Shown: positions 1-9,008 of the stretch, one piece after another | Layout of the letters: the number at the start of each line of letters is the position of its first letter | How positions within the stretch are numbered: the first letter of the stretch is position 1 | NCBI RefSeq assembly: GCF_013391955.1 | Contig: NZ_JABUOH010000065.1 | Coordinates: 1-48,514 of the forward strand | From: Candidatus Phytoplasma pruni | GTDB taxonomy: Bacteria; Bacillota_I; Bacilli_A; Acholeplasmatales; Acholeplasmataceae | Length of the DNA: 48,514 nt | Direction: 5' to 3' | Notes under the pieces: model-generated | Seen by the model: the letters and a program-made list of their open reading frames with translations, nothing else | Told to the model about the DNA's origin: nothing | Databases searched by the model: none | Program-made: the position numbers and the translations under genes

Positions 1-459
1 ACTGTTTCATATACAGTTTCAGTTACTAAAGTAAACGTTAGCGAAGTAGTAAACAATACTTTAGGCGAACAAGCTACTAACACAGTAGCAGCAGTTACAG
101 AAGCAGTTCAAGCAGCTAACACAAACGCTAAATGGGAACAATTGAATGTAGCAGTTGACACAACTAAAAAACAAGTTGAAGTTACAGCTAAATCAGACAG
201 CGTTAATTACACAGGTAAACAAACTGTTTCATATACAGTTCCAGTTACAAAAGTAAACGTTAACTCAGTAGTAAACTCTGGTTTAGGAAAACAAAACACT
301 GTATTAGACAATAGAACATCTGCAGCATCAGCAGTTCACACTAAATATCCAACTCTTAACATGAGCGAAGTAACAGTTACAGTTAACAACGAAGACGCAA
401 ACAATAGAACAGTTACAGTTAAAGCTAGACAAAACAGTGATAAATACACGGGTTCAGTA
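1..459 (+). repeat. Two tandem beta-rich modules inside the first gene
   Basis: Copies at 1-222 and 223-459 start with almost the same DNA (TVSYTV coding, then VTKVNV) and both end in a V.YTG.. segment. The opening 40 bases or so are nearly identical, while the rest has diverged, so this is likely an old duplication partly kept alike by recombination. More copies may lie upstream of the window. Confidence 0.75.
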
Positions 460-2136
460 ACTTTAACATATACAGTTAATGACGATTATACTCCGACTAA
501 CGACAGATTCTTAGAAGCTTTGCATAATGCTCAACAATTTCGAGCTCAACAAAACATAACAGAACAAGAAGTAAGTGATGAAATTTTCAAAGATAAAATT
601 TACAAAAAAATACTACAGGAACCTGATTCTTCTTCAAACCAATTAACCTTAGTGGGTCAAAAATTAGTCCAAGATAAAAAAACAGAAAAACAAAATACTT
701 TAGTTGAACAAGTTTTGCACAAATTTAAAGCACAACGAGAAGCTAAAGACATTCCTTCTGAGCATTTAACAGATGAAAAGTTAAAAGAAGAAATTTTAAA
801 AGAATTGAAAAAACAACCTAATTATCAACCAAATGAATTAGAAAACAAATTAAAAACAAAATTATTAGATTGTTTTACTGTAGAAACGACAGAAAATGGG
901 AAAATAATTAAAAAAAGAGGTTATCAAGAGGTAGATGAACAAGGTCGCCCTATAGTGAAATGGAATTCCTCTAATACTTGGGATAAAGAATATAATAATG
1001 AAAAAATGCCGATTACAAGTAGAAGGTATAAAGGGATAAAAGATGGACAACCGATAGTTGATTGGAAATCGTCTGATACTTGGGAACGATCATATCATTT
1101 GATCGAAGAAGATAAAATTAAAATTCAAAGTAGAGGTTATCAAGAGGCAAATGGACAAGACAACCCTGTAGTTGATTGGGAATCGCCTAATACTTGGGAT
1201 AAAGAAAATGATGACAAGGGTAATACAACAAAAAGTATAGTTTATCAATATCAAAGGTTAGATGGTGGCGTTGTTGAACATATAGTTAATTGGAAATCAC
1301 TTAATACTTGGGATAAAGTATATAATGATGCCAACAAACCAACTCAAAGTAGAGGTTATCTAGGGATAAATGGCGAAGGCGACCTGATAGTTGATTGTAA
1401 ATCGCCTAACACTTGGGATAAAGAATATGATGATGATGGAGACGAAATAAAAAGTAGAAGATTTAAAGGAGTAGATGGCGAAAACAATCTTATAGTTGAT
1501 TGGAAATCATCTGACACTTGGGATCAAGAATGGGTTTTTGTTCAAGGAGAGGGAATCACATTAAAAAATATACATTACCAAGAAGAAAAAGACGAACAAG
1601 AAAACCTTATAGTTGATTGGACTAATGGTAACACTTTCGATCTAACAATAACTCCAATAGATAACGAAGGGAAAAAATATCAATGTAGAGGGTACCAAGG
1701 GGTAGATGATGATGGCAACCCTATAGTTGATTGGAAATCAGGAAACACTTGGGACTATGAAACAGATAGAGACAAGAATAAAACAAAAAACAGATATTAT
1801 AAAGGGGTAGATCAAGATGGAAAACCGATAGTGGATTGGGACAATGATGATACTTGGAATAAAAAATATGATGTTAACGGAAATACAATTCAAAGTAGAC
1901 GCTATCAAGGGGAAGATAAAGATGGAAAACTGATGGTGGATTGGGACAATGATGATACTTGGGATAAAGAATATGATATCAACAACAATCAAATTCAAAG
2001 TAGATATTACCAAGGGGAAGATTATGACGGAAAACCTGAAGTTAATTGGGATTCGTCTTGGGATAAAGAATATGATATTTACGGAAATCTAAAAGAAACT
2101 ATCACATATGACGAATTTGGAAATAAAAAACCTTAA
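1..2136 (+). CDS. Large repeat-built surface-type protein, 5' end outside the window
   Basis: The frame is open from base 1, so the first possible start inside the window (TTG at 142) is not a real start; 711 codons are visible. Bases 1-222 and 223-459 encode two copies of a beta-rich module of 74 and 79 residues, each opening TVSYTV.VTKVNV; a third TLTYTV follows at 460. Next comes a charged helical stretch (about 490-905) that looks like two diverged copies of one 50-residue unit. From 913 to the stop there are 11 copies of a 35-39 residue unit with a conserved PIVDW...TWDKEYD core. No membrane segment is visible in this part, so any signal peptide or anchor must lie upstream. The stop lies 26 bp before the FtsH-like gene, so the two are probably co-transcribed. 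Function is unknown; the repeats suggest a surface or secreted binding protein (inference). Confidence 0.8.
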   Translation, partial: TVSYTVSVTKVNVSEVVNNTLGEQATNTVAAVTEAVQAANTNAKWEQLNVAVDTTKKQVEVTAKSDSVNYTGKQTVSYTVPVTKVNVNSVVNSGLGKQNTVLDNRTSAASAVHTKYPTLNMSEVTVTVNNEDANNRTVTVKARQNSDKYTGSVTLTYTVNDDYTPTNDRFLEALHNAQQFRAQQNITEQEVSDEIFKDKIYKKILQEPDSSSNQLTLVGQKLVQDKKTEKQNTLVEQVLHKFKAQREAKDIPSEHLTDEKLKEEILKELKKQPNYQPNELENKLKTKLLDCFTVETTENGKIIKKRGYQEVDEQGRPIVKWNSSNTWDKEYNNEKMPITSRRYKGIKDGQPIVDWKSSDTWERSYHLIEEDKIKIQSRGYQEANGQDNPVVDWESPNTWDKENDDKGNTTKSIVYQYQRLDGGVVEHIVNWKSLNTWDKVYNDANKPTQSRGYLGINGEGDLIVDCKSPNTWDKEYDDDGDEIKSRRFKGVDGENNLIVDWKSSDTWDQEWVFVQGEGITLKNIHYQEEKDEQENLIVDWTNGNTFDLTITPIDNEGKKYQCRGYQGVDDDGNPIVDWKSGNTWDYETDRDKNKTKNRYYKGVDQDGKPIVDWDNDDTWNKKYDVNGNTIQSRRYQGEDKDGKLMVDWDNDDTWDKEYDINNNQIQSRYYQGEDYDGKPEVNWDSSWDKEYDIYGNLKETITYDEFGNKKP
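913..2136 (+). repeat. Eleven-copy 35-39 residue TWDKEYD/VDW repeat array
   Basis: Each unit reads roughly R.YQG.D.DG.PIVDW followed by ....TWDKEYD..GN.IQS. Eleven units run head to tail to the C-terminus. The last four are the most alike and carry DG and NG turns like those of YD-type and MORN-like repeats. Copy 4 has an insertion, copy 5 has Cys for the core Trp (VDCKS), and copies 6 and 7 have lost parts of the TWDKEYD segment, so the array is drifting rather than freshly expanded. Confidence 0.85.
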
Positions 2137-2162
2137 ATTATAAGAAAGAAGAACAACAACTT

Positions 2163-4529
2163 ATGTCCAAAATAAAAAATAACTTTCATTTTGTAATAGT
2201 TATTAGTTTGTTAATCTTAGCGATAATGTCTCAACCTTTCTTATTGTATGGAGCTGTTGAAACAGCCGAATATAAAGTGGTAAGAGATTCAGCAAATAAA
2301 GTAGATTATTATCCTCAGATTTTAGAACAACTACAAGAATCAAACGAAGGAACAAGTTTCCTTTTAGAAAATCCTCAAAATAATAAAGTTTATTATAACT
2401 CTAAAAGTATGACAAATAATACAGTTACTTTTGATAAAGCTGTTGATTATAATAGAAATCTTTTAAGTAATCCAGCACCTTTATTAGTTTATTTTGAAGG
2501 GGGAACAAGAGAAGATAATATTCAAGATTATCGGGAATTAATTAACCAAACTCAAGAGGTTAATAAAATTTATCTTTTTAAAGGTAAAAAAGGTGGTAGC
2601 GATGTTATCACTTTAATGAATGGACCAAAAACTGATCCTGGTCATAAAGTTACCACTTTTGATGATATCGCTGGTTTAGATGAAGCAAAAGACGAACTAA
2701 AAGAAATAGCAGATTATTTCAACAATAAAGCGTTATATAAAGATTTCGGTATGAAAGCCCCTAAAGGAGCTTTATTGTATGGTCCGCCAGGAACTGGTAA
2801 AACGATCTTATTAGAAGCTTTGGCTCATGAATCAGGCGTGCCTTATATTATCGCTGATGGACCTGAATTTGTGAAACAATATGTCGGAGCAGGTCACGAA
2901 CTGCTTCAAAAAAAATTTAAAGAAGCTGATAAATTAGCGAAAGAAAGTAAAAAAGGTTGTATTATCTTTATTGATGAGATTGATACTATCGGAACTAAAA
3001 GAACTAGCGATTCTCAAGCTTCTGGTATTGATCACAATAAAATGGTTAATACTTTATTAACCTTAATAGATGGGATGAAATCTAATGATGATGTGGTAGT
3101 GATCGGAGCGACTAATAAAGATGATCTTTTAGATGAAGCACTCACTAGACCTGGTCGTTTGGATCGTAAGATCTATGTGGGTCTACCTGATACAAAAACT
3201 AAAATTAAGTTATATCATTTATTTTTAAAAAAATATAAAAAAACAAATCAATTAGAAGAGGGTATTGATTATAGCAAATTAGCGGATAAATCAACTGATT
3301 TTAGTGGTGCTACCATCGCTAAAGTAGTGAAAGAAGTGGGTTATAATTTGATTCAACAAAAATTAAAAGAAGATACAGTAGCTTTTATTATGGATAATTA
3401 TAATCATAGATTAGTTCTTTCTCACAAAGATGAATTAACTTACGGAAGAATTGATGATCAAACTGATTTTACCGATAAAACAGCTCTTTCAACTTATAGT
3501 ACGACTGATTTAGATAAAATAGCGGAAAAAATCAAAAAAATTCTTTATCCGGAAGAAATAGATTATTATGTGGAATATATTTTAACAAATCAAGCGGAAA
3601 TAAATCCTAAAGATCATAAACAGATTCTAGATGGACAAAAAAGTGTTTTAGAGGACGATCTTAACAATAAAGCTGTACTAGAAACCAGAGATATTAAAGA
3701 TTTAGAAACAGTAGTTCAAAAAATGAAAACATATATTATTAAGAAAAATTTTAAAATCACTGAAAAAGCTTTAAACGAAAGTATTGATAAACATTTATTT
3801 GGTAGACAAGCGCTCCAAAGAACTTATTTTGAAGAAGAAAAAAAGATTGTAGCGATTAACGAAGCGGGTCATATTATCACTCAAATGCTTCAAAATCCTA
3901 ACTTATTTTATAAAAGTTCTATCACTCTTTCGAACAATCCTTCTCATCATGCTTATCAAGGGGAATATAGTGAATTTAAAACTCAAAAACAAATATTTGA
4001 TAAAATCATTTTCCATCTTTCTGGTAAAGCCGCGGAAGAAGTTGTTTTAGGGAGAGTTTCTTAAAAATCAGCGAAAGATGTAGTAGAAGCCAATCGAATT
4101 ATTGAAGATTTTGTATTTAAAAAAAATATCAGTGATAAAGGTCTTTTTGTTCCCCAAGAGGAAAAATATCAATATCAACACGATCTTGGTCATAAAGAAG
4201 CACAAAAAATCTTTGATCAATGTTACGCTCAAGCGAAACAAAATATCAACAATAATTTAGGGATTATACAAAAAATAACTGATCATCTTTTAACCAAAGA
4301 AGTTATCAATAAACAAGATATGGAAAAGATCTTAAACACTCAATCTTTAAAAAATAATCCAGATAGAACATTGCAACAAACTCCTTTCAAACAAACTACA
4401 GAACCACAAAATAAAACCTCCTTATGGTTCGTTGTGGGGTTGATTACGTTTGGCTTTATAGCTCTTTTATTTATATTGATTTTAATAATACAAACCAGAA
4501 ATAAAAATAGGAGATTAAAATCATTATGA
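2163..4529 (+). pseudogene. FtsH-like AAA ATPase with degenerate protease motif, broken by in-frame TAA
   Basis: The ATG at 2163 opens a frame that stops at TAA 4062-4064 (633 residues) but stays open in the same frame to TGA 4527-4529. Order: N-terminal signal/membrane segment (residues about 8-30), extracytoplasmic domain (to about 150), AAA module with Walker A GPPGTGKT (207-214), Walker B IIFIDEID (about 267) and second-region RPGRLDR, an unusual extra helical segment, then the protease-like region. The zinc motif HEAGH reads NEAGH (566-570), so the first zinc His is Asn. The TAA falls just before the segment that should carry the third zinc ligand (Asp). The post-stop part keeps 154 codons without another stop and ends in a hydrophobic segment (about 755-777), unusual for FtsH. 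It is a pseudogene, a truncated protein, or a readthrough product; a sequencing error is also possible. The ectodomain resembles that of other proteins in this window. Confidence 0.8.
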
Positions 4530-6325
4530 CCAACTTTTGGAAACAACATAAAAAAAAATTAATTGTTTTTTTGACGATGACTACTATAATGTTAATTATT
4601 TTAGTAGAAATTTGGCCTGATATCAACCAAAAAGGCGAAAAAAAGAAAATCGGTTTTGTTATTGATAAAATCGAACAAGGAGAAGTAGTTTATTTTAAAG
4701 AAACTTTAGAAACCAAAGGTATTAGAGCTTTTTTAAGACAAAATCCTAAAATCAAGATTTTAGTGAAAACTAAATATAATCAATTTTATTACGCCAAAAC
4801 TATGGATCCTTTCGAAATGAAAAGAATTGACGCTTTACGAGACTTAAATAAAAATAATAGTGTTTTTGAAGTCGAAGATCTAGATGCTCAATATGGTGTT
4901 TTAATGCCGATGTTGACTGTTTTTCAAGCTCTAACAGGTTTTATTTGGCCGGTTTGGATTTTATCTAATATTTTGGAGAAAAGAAAATTAAATAAAAAAA
5001 ATAAAGCTCTTACAGCCCAAAAATCTTTAGTCACTTTCCAAGATGTCGCTGGTAACGAAGAGGAAAAAGAAGAAGTCCAAGAATTAATTGACTTTTTAAA
5101 AAGACCTAAGAAATACAAAGATATGGGGGCTTCGATTCCCAAAGGAGTCTTATTATCCGGTCCACCAGGAACTGGTAAAACCTTATTAGCCAAAGCCGTA
5201 GCTGGCGAAGCGGGAGTGCCTTTTTACGCCGCTAATGGTTCGGAATTTGTAGAGATGTATGTAGGGGTCGGCGCTTCTAGAGTAAGAAAATTATTTCAAG
5301 AAGTTAAAGAAAACGCCCCTTGTATCTTATTTATTGATGAAATTGATGTTTTAGGGGGAAAAAGATCAGGCGTTAGTGAAGGTTCTCAAGAGAAAGATCA
5401 AACTCTAAACCAATTATTAACCGAAATGGATGGTTTTAACGCTTATGCCGGGATTATTATTATCGGTGCCACTAATAGAGCGGATATGCTAGATTCCGCT
5501 TTATTAAGACCAGGACGATTTGATCGTAAAATTATGGTTGGTTTACCAGATGTTAAAGCGAGAGAAGCTATTTTAAAAGTTCACGCTCGTAATAAAAAAT
5601 TATCCACAGATATTAATTTTCACCAATTAGCCAAACAAACCTCTGGTATGAGTGGAGCGGAATTAGCGTCTGTTTTAAATGAAGCTTCTATTCTAACCGT
5701 GAGAAACCAAAAAGAATGGACCACAATGGATGAACTACAAGAAGCCATTGATCGAGTTTGGATGGGGCCAGCGAAAAAATCACGCCAATACAGCGAAGAA
5801 GAAAAAAGAGAAACCGCTTATCATGAAGCTGGTCATGCTGTTATCGGAATTAAATTAAAACATGCTCCTAAAGTGCAGAAAATCACGATTGTTCCCAGAG
5901 GACATGCAGGCGGTTATGTTTTATTCATGGAAGAAAAAGAATTATTTTTCCAATCTAAAAAACGCCTTCAAGCCGACATTATTTGTTCTTTAGCCGGCAG
6001 AGCAGCCGAAGAAATGATTTTTGGCGATGAAAATATTAGTAATGGTTGTTCTTCAGATTTCAAATCAGCGACCAATAAAGCTCGTTTAATGGTGACTAAA
6101 TATGGTATGAGTCCTTTAGGTCAAACGCAAGACACTGAATTTTCTTATAAAAAAGCGGTCGATATAGAAATTAAAAAAATAATCGATACTTCTTATAAAA
6201 AAGCTCAAGAAATTCTACAAGAAAATAAAGCTTTATTAGATAAAATAGCGGATATTTTATTAAAACAAGAAACCATTAACAAAGAAGAATTAGATCAATT
6301 AGTTAAAGAAGAAGAAAAAAAATAA
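4526..6325 (+). CDS. ftsH: FtsH, membrane AAA zinc metalloprotease
   Basis: This 599-residue protein is an ATP-dependent protease that extracts and degrades membrane and short-lived proteins as a hexamer. It has two N-terminal membrane segments (about 10-28 and 128-150) flanking a small extracytoplasmic domain, Walker A GPPGTGKT (from 212), the YVGVGASR pore region, Walker B CILFIDEID, RPGRFDR, and the zinc motif HEAGH (433-437), with the third-ligand Asp in the downstream SSDF. All catalytic residues are present. The ATG overlaps the stop of the upstream FtsH-like frame (ATGA), which suggests translational coupling. It is the last gene of the operon, before the hairpin at 6351. It is shorter than the second intact copy at 21320-23383 and lacks its acidic tail. 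Confidence 0.95.
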   Translation: MTNFWKQHKKKLIVFLTMTTIMLIILVEIWPDINQKGEKKKIGFVIDKIEQGEVVYFKETLETKGIRAFLRQNPKIKILVKTKYNQFYYAKTMDPFEMKRIDALRDLNKNNSVFEVEDLDAQYGVLMPMLTVFQALTGFIWPVWILSNILEKRKLNKKNKALTAQKSLVTFQDVAGNEEEKEEVQELIDFLKRPKKYKDMGASIPKGVLLSGPPGTGKTLLAKAVAGEAGVPFYAANGSEFVEMYVGVGASRVRKLFQEVKENAPCILFIDEIDVLGGKRSGVSEGSQEKDQTLNQLLTEMDGFNAYAGIIIIGATNRADMLDSALLRPGRFDRKIMVGLPDVKAREAILKVHARNKKLSTDINFHQLAKQTSGMSGAELASVLNEASILTVRNQKEWTTMDELQEAIDRVWMGPAKKSRQYSEEEKRETAYHEAGHAVIGIKLKHAPKVQKITIVPRGHAGGYVLFMEEKELFFQSKKRLQADIICSLAGRAAEEMIFGDENISNGCSSDFKSATNKARLMVTKYGMSPLGQTQDTEFSYKKAVDIEIKKIIDTSYKKAQEILQENKALLDKIADILLKQETINKEELDQLVKEEEKK

Positions 6326-6350
6326 ATATTTTTATATTAAAAGAAGATAA

Positions 6351-6380
6351 AAGAGGGATTTTTAAAATCCCTCTTTTTTT
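6351..6380 (+). terminator. Rho-independent terminator after ftsH
   Basis: Stem AAGAGGGA (6351-6358) pairs with TCCCTCTT (6368-6375), followed by a T run. It ends the + strand operon of the repeat protein and the two FtsH genes. Confidence 0.85.
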
Positions 6381-6412
6381 GGTGTTTAATATGGTTCTAA
6401 TAATTCTAATAA

Positions 6413-6442
6413 AAAACTCTCTTTTAAATTTAAAGAGAGTTT
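6413..6442. terminator. Second hairpin, possibly terminating the gepA-type gene
   Basis: AAAACTCTCTTT (6413-6424) pairs with AAAGAGAGTTTT (6431-6442). With T-rich flanks on both strands it could work in either direction: as a backup for ftsH or as the terminator of the - strand gene ending at 6585. Confidence 0.6.
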
Positions 6443-6584
6443 TTGTGATTTAAATTTTTTCTATTGTATATCCCGATCCTATAAAAGACTTCTTTTTTAT
6501 ATTATTTTAAACACTTATATCGATGTTTTTAGGGTTGAACCTTTTAGAATTGAGAAAAAATTTTACAACAATGAATAAGTAATC

Positions 6585-7103
6585 TCAATCCATCTCTTTT
6601 AAACAAGTAGGACAAATTTTATGGAAATGATACCAATTTTCTTCTTTTTTAAAGTATTCGTATAAAGATTCATCTGGAATAGAACGAGATTTGGGAAAAT
6701 GTCCATATTCGGCTTCTTCGTAATAATCTTGCCATGGTTCTTCTCTCATCGTTTGTCTCATTAAAGAACCTGCATCAACAAAACCATATTTATTAATTAT
6801 GAAATCTAGTGTTGCTTTTCTACTTGGACTAAGTTTCTTTTCATTCCCTTGTTCAATTGTTTTAACGATTATTTCGTCTCTACCATAATGTTTCAAATGT
6901 TGATATAAGGGTTTAAAAACAGGACCTTTAGGCCAAGCTTGCGCTTTTCCAACAATAAATTTTTCTTTATATTTGACTAAATGTTTGCAATAAGCATAAT
7001 ATAATAATTTTTGTAATTTCATATGGTTAACTTCAACGCGTTTAATCAAATAATTAGCCGCATCAGCAATAAAAATATTACTTATTTTTTTAGGTTCAAA
7101 CAT
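6585..7103 (-). CDS. gepA: GepA / SocA-Panacea domain protein, likely antitoxin
   Basis: A 172-residue protein of the SocA/Panacea family (DUF4065; 'phage-associated GepA' in phytoplasma annotations). The sequence shows the family pattern: an N-terminal helix, then HMKLQKLLYYAY, then AWPKGPVFKPLYQHLK, and a C-terminal PWQDYY segment. The ATG at 7103 is chosen because AAAGGAG lies just upstream; the longer frame from TTG 7145 has no ribosome site. Panacea domains act as antitoxins against many unrelated toxins and are often phage-borne (family knowledge). No toxin-like small gene adjoins it: the nearest same-strand gene is the 422-residue membrane protein ending at 7670. Promoter and operator-like sites lie at 7192-7229. 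Confidence 0.8.
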   Translation of the reverse strand: MFEPKKISNIFIADAANYLIKRVEVNHMKLQKLLYYAYCKHLVKYKEKFIVGKAQAWPKGPVFKPLYQHLKHYGRDEIIVKTIEQGNEKKLSPSRKATLDFIINKYGFVDAGSLMRQTMREEPWQDYYEEAEYGHFPKSRSIPDESLYEYFKKEENWYHFHKICPTCLKEMD

Positions 7104-7191
7104 GATAAAAATTCTCCTTTTTCGATCATTAACAATAATTATCAATGAAAATTATATTAAAACAAATATTTCTTTTATTTTACATATTTCA

Positions 7192-7229
7192 ATTATAGCA
7201 AAAATAATAATATTTTGACATTTGTCAAA
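7192..7229 (-). promoter_or_regulatory. Extended -10 promoter with palindromic operator upstream of gepA
   Basis: Read on the - strand, TGCTATAAT gives a perfect -10 (7192-7197) with an extended TG motif. A 16-bp inverted repeat TTTGACATTTGTCAAA (7214-7229, 7-bp arms around 2 bp) sits where the -35 box would be; the half-site next to the -10, TGTCAA, is spaced 17 bp from it. A palindrome over the -35 suits a repressor site, and antitoxins commonly repress their own operon (inference). Confidence 0.55.
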
Positions 7230-7669
7230 TTCTTTGCTTGTTTTTTTAGTAAAGAAAAAACCATCATTATAGATGTTTTTTGTGGTAATATTTATTTTAT
7301 TGTTAGAAGATAGACCAAACTTTCGATATCGCTCAGAATCATTTTTGAATAAATATTCAAAAAGAATCGAAAAATTAATATAAACTATTTATATCATTTT
7401 TTAAAAAAATATCTCAAAAATAAAACTTTTTATTAGTTTGAAAAAGATGTTTTAAAAGGGATTAATTTTATTAAGAGAGGAGGAAGGATAAGTTCGAAAA
7501 GCGCTATAATTAATATAAATTCTAACAAAAAAGAACAAAATCGTCATTCGTAAAAAAAAGGATGGTATTAATGAAAAATAATATATTTGAGTTAAAATAT
7601 ATCATACAAAAGACAAAAAATAACGCCCTTTTGAATTATTTTTATCGAAGCAATTTTCAATCAATAACC
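7230..7669. other. Gene-free AT-rich stretch
   Basis: No convincing gene. It contains a near-palindrome TTTTTGAATA-AA-TATTCAAAAA at 7342-7363 and, on the + strand, an AAAGGATGG site before ATG 7571. That + frame soon runs antisense through the 3' end of the 7670 gene and does not look like a protein. Confidence 0.4.
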
Positions 7670-8938
7670 TTATTTGCCAACTTGGAAAATAGGCGTTTGG
7701 AAGGTGACAGACGAAGGTTTTTCAAAATAAATTTGTACATCTTTTTTCGCAGGATTGAATTTAATTGTAAAAAGCGTTTTAATTTCTCCTTGAATGCCTA
7801 AACTCTTTATTATATTTTTGTCTTTGCCATCTTTCGTTTTAATTTTTAAAACTACTGCCTCTTTTTCTATCAAAGTCAATTGTTCATTTCTTTCCCAAAA
7901 ATCAGATTGCAGACCACCCTCTTTATTCTTATTTGGAGTTAACGTTATAATAGGATTGAAAGGACTCTTTTCTTGTTGACTTTGTTGGCTTATTTTATTA
8001 TTTTTTGGCTTCAATTGTAAAGAAAAATCAACTTTATAAATTTCATTATTAACTTTTAAGTTTTTGTTAATTTTTGTTGTGTCCCATTTTAATTCAACAA
8101 CTTCAGTTATAAAATTTGTTTTATAAACCGATTGTTTGTTGTATTGTTTAATTTTTTTCATCAACTCTTCGCTTGCTTTTATGTAAATGTATTTATATCT
8201 TTTTTCATTTGCCATAAAGACACTTAAATGAAAAAAAAATACATCATCATGTAAATGAACAAGTTTATGAAAATTTCTTATAAATTTTTCCATCAAAAGG
8301 TTATTTTGTTTATCGTTTGTTTTCGAAATTTCTTCTTTTTGATAATTTTCCATATAAATTTTTAAAAATTCGTTTACAAAGTGATATTTATTATTGTGAT
8401 AAGTGTATGAATTGTTAAAATAACTATAAAATCTTTTGCTAAATTTAGAAAAAAAAACATGATCATGTTTTTCTAATTCTGCACACTCCAATTTAAATTT
8501 TTCGTCAGACGTAATAACGTTTTTAGAAACTTTTTTAAAATAAAACTCTATCGGCTTTTCAAAATACATCGTATCTATTTTTTCTTTCCCAAATGTGGGT
8601 TTTTTTAATAATTTTTTCAAAGAAATTATGTTTTTAGACGCTGTGTAAATTTTACCTCTATTTTTAAAAAAATTATAAATAAAATAATATAAAAATATAA
8701 ATATTGCACAAAATAAAACATTTAAAAACACATTATTAAGAAAGTTTATCTTTAAGTTTATTTTGTTAGAAAATTCGTCCATAAAGGAAAGAACTGGATT
8801 CTTTACTTTTGACCAATATATTATACAGAAGAAACATACATTCATTATTTGTTCAAAAGAAATACTTGTTATTCTTTTCAATTCATCTCTTACGATTTCT
8901 GCAAAAAATTTTTTCATTTTATCATAAAAACCTTCCAT
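7670..8938 (-). CDS. Unknown membrane-anchored protein
   Basis: A 422-residue protein from ATG 8938, which has AAGAGG upstream. An alternative ATG at 9004 lies inside a perfect TATAAT (9003-9008), so a transcript from that promoter could not include it. One strong membrane segment (VFLNVLFCAIFIFLYYFIY, near residue 75 from this start) and a weaker one before it anchor a long, Lys-rich, probably soluble C-terminal domain that starts as a helical region and ends in beta-type segments. I recognise no family. It lies 566 bp upstream of gepA on the same strand, in a decayed accessory region; a role as the matching toxin is possible but unsupported. Confidence 0.65.
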   Translation of the reverse strand: MEGFYDKMKKFFAEIVRDELKRITSISFEQIMNVCFFCIIYWSKVKNPVLSFMDEFSNKINLKINFLNNVFLNVLFCAIFIFLYYFIYNFFKNRGKIYTASKNIISLKKLLKKPTFGKEKIDTMYFEKPIEFYFKKVSKNVITSDEKFKLECAELEKHDHVFFSKFSKRFYSYFNNSYTYHNNKYHFVNEFLKIYMENYQKEEISKTNDKQNNLLMEKFIRNFHKLVHLHDDVFFFHLSVFMANEKRYKYIYIKASEELMKKIKQYNKQSVYKTNFITEVVELKWDTTKINKNLKVNNEIYKVDFSLQLKPKNNKISQQSQQEKSPFNPIITLTPNKNKEGGLQSDFWERNEQLTLIEKEAVVLKIKTKDGKDKNIIKSLGIQGEIKTLFTIKFNPAKKDVQIYFEKPSSVTFQTPIFQVGK

Positions 8939-9002
8939 TGTTTGCCTCTTTTTAATTGATTTATTTTCTCCAAAAAAATGATAATTTATTGAAGTTATTA
9001 AC

Positions 9003-9008
9003 ATTATA
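9003..9008 (-). promoter_or_regulatory. Candidate -10 box for the 7670-8938 gene
   Basis: The - strand reads TATAAT directly followed by G, so the ATG at 9004 is part of the box. No good -35 is seen. The main value is in ruling out the upstream start codon. Confidence 0.4.

Noticed and set aside
142-144. TTG as start of the first gene
   Set aside because: The frame is open to base 1 and the upstream part encodes a full copy of the repeated module, so the gene simply begins outside the window.
1738-2013. - strand frame antisense to the TWDKEYD repeats
   Set aside because: It is a shadow of the repeat array, with no start context.
7562-7801. Short + strand frame starting near an AAAGGATGG site
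   Set aside because: Its second half is the antisense of the 7670-8938 gene and the encoded peptide has no protein-like pattern.
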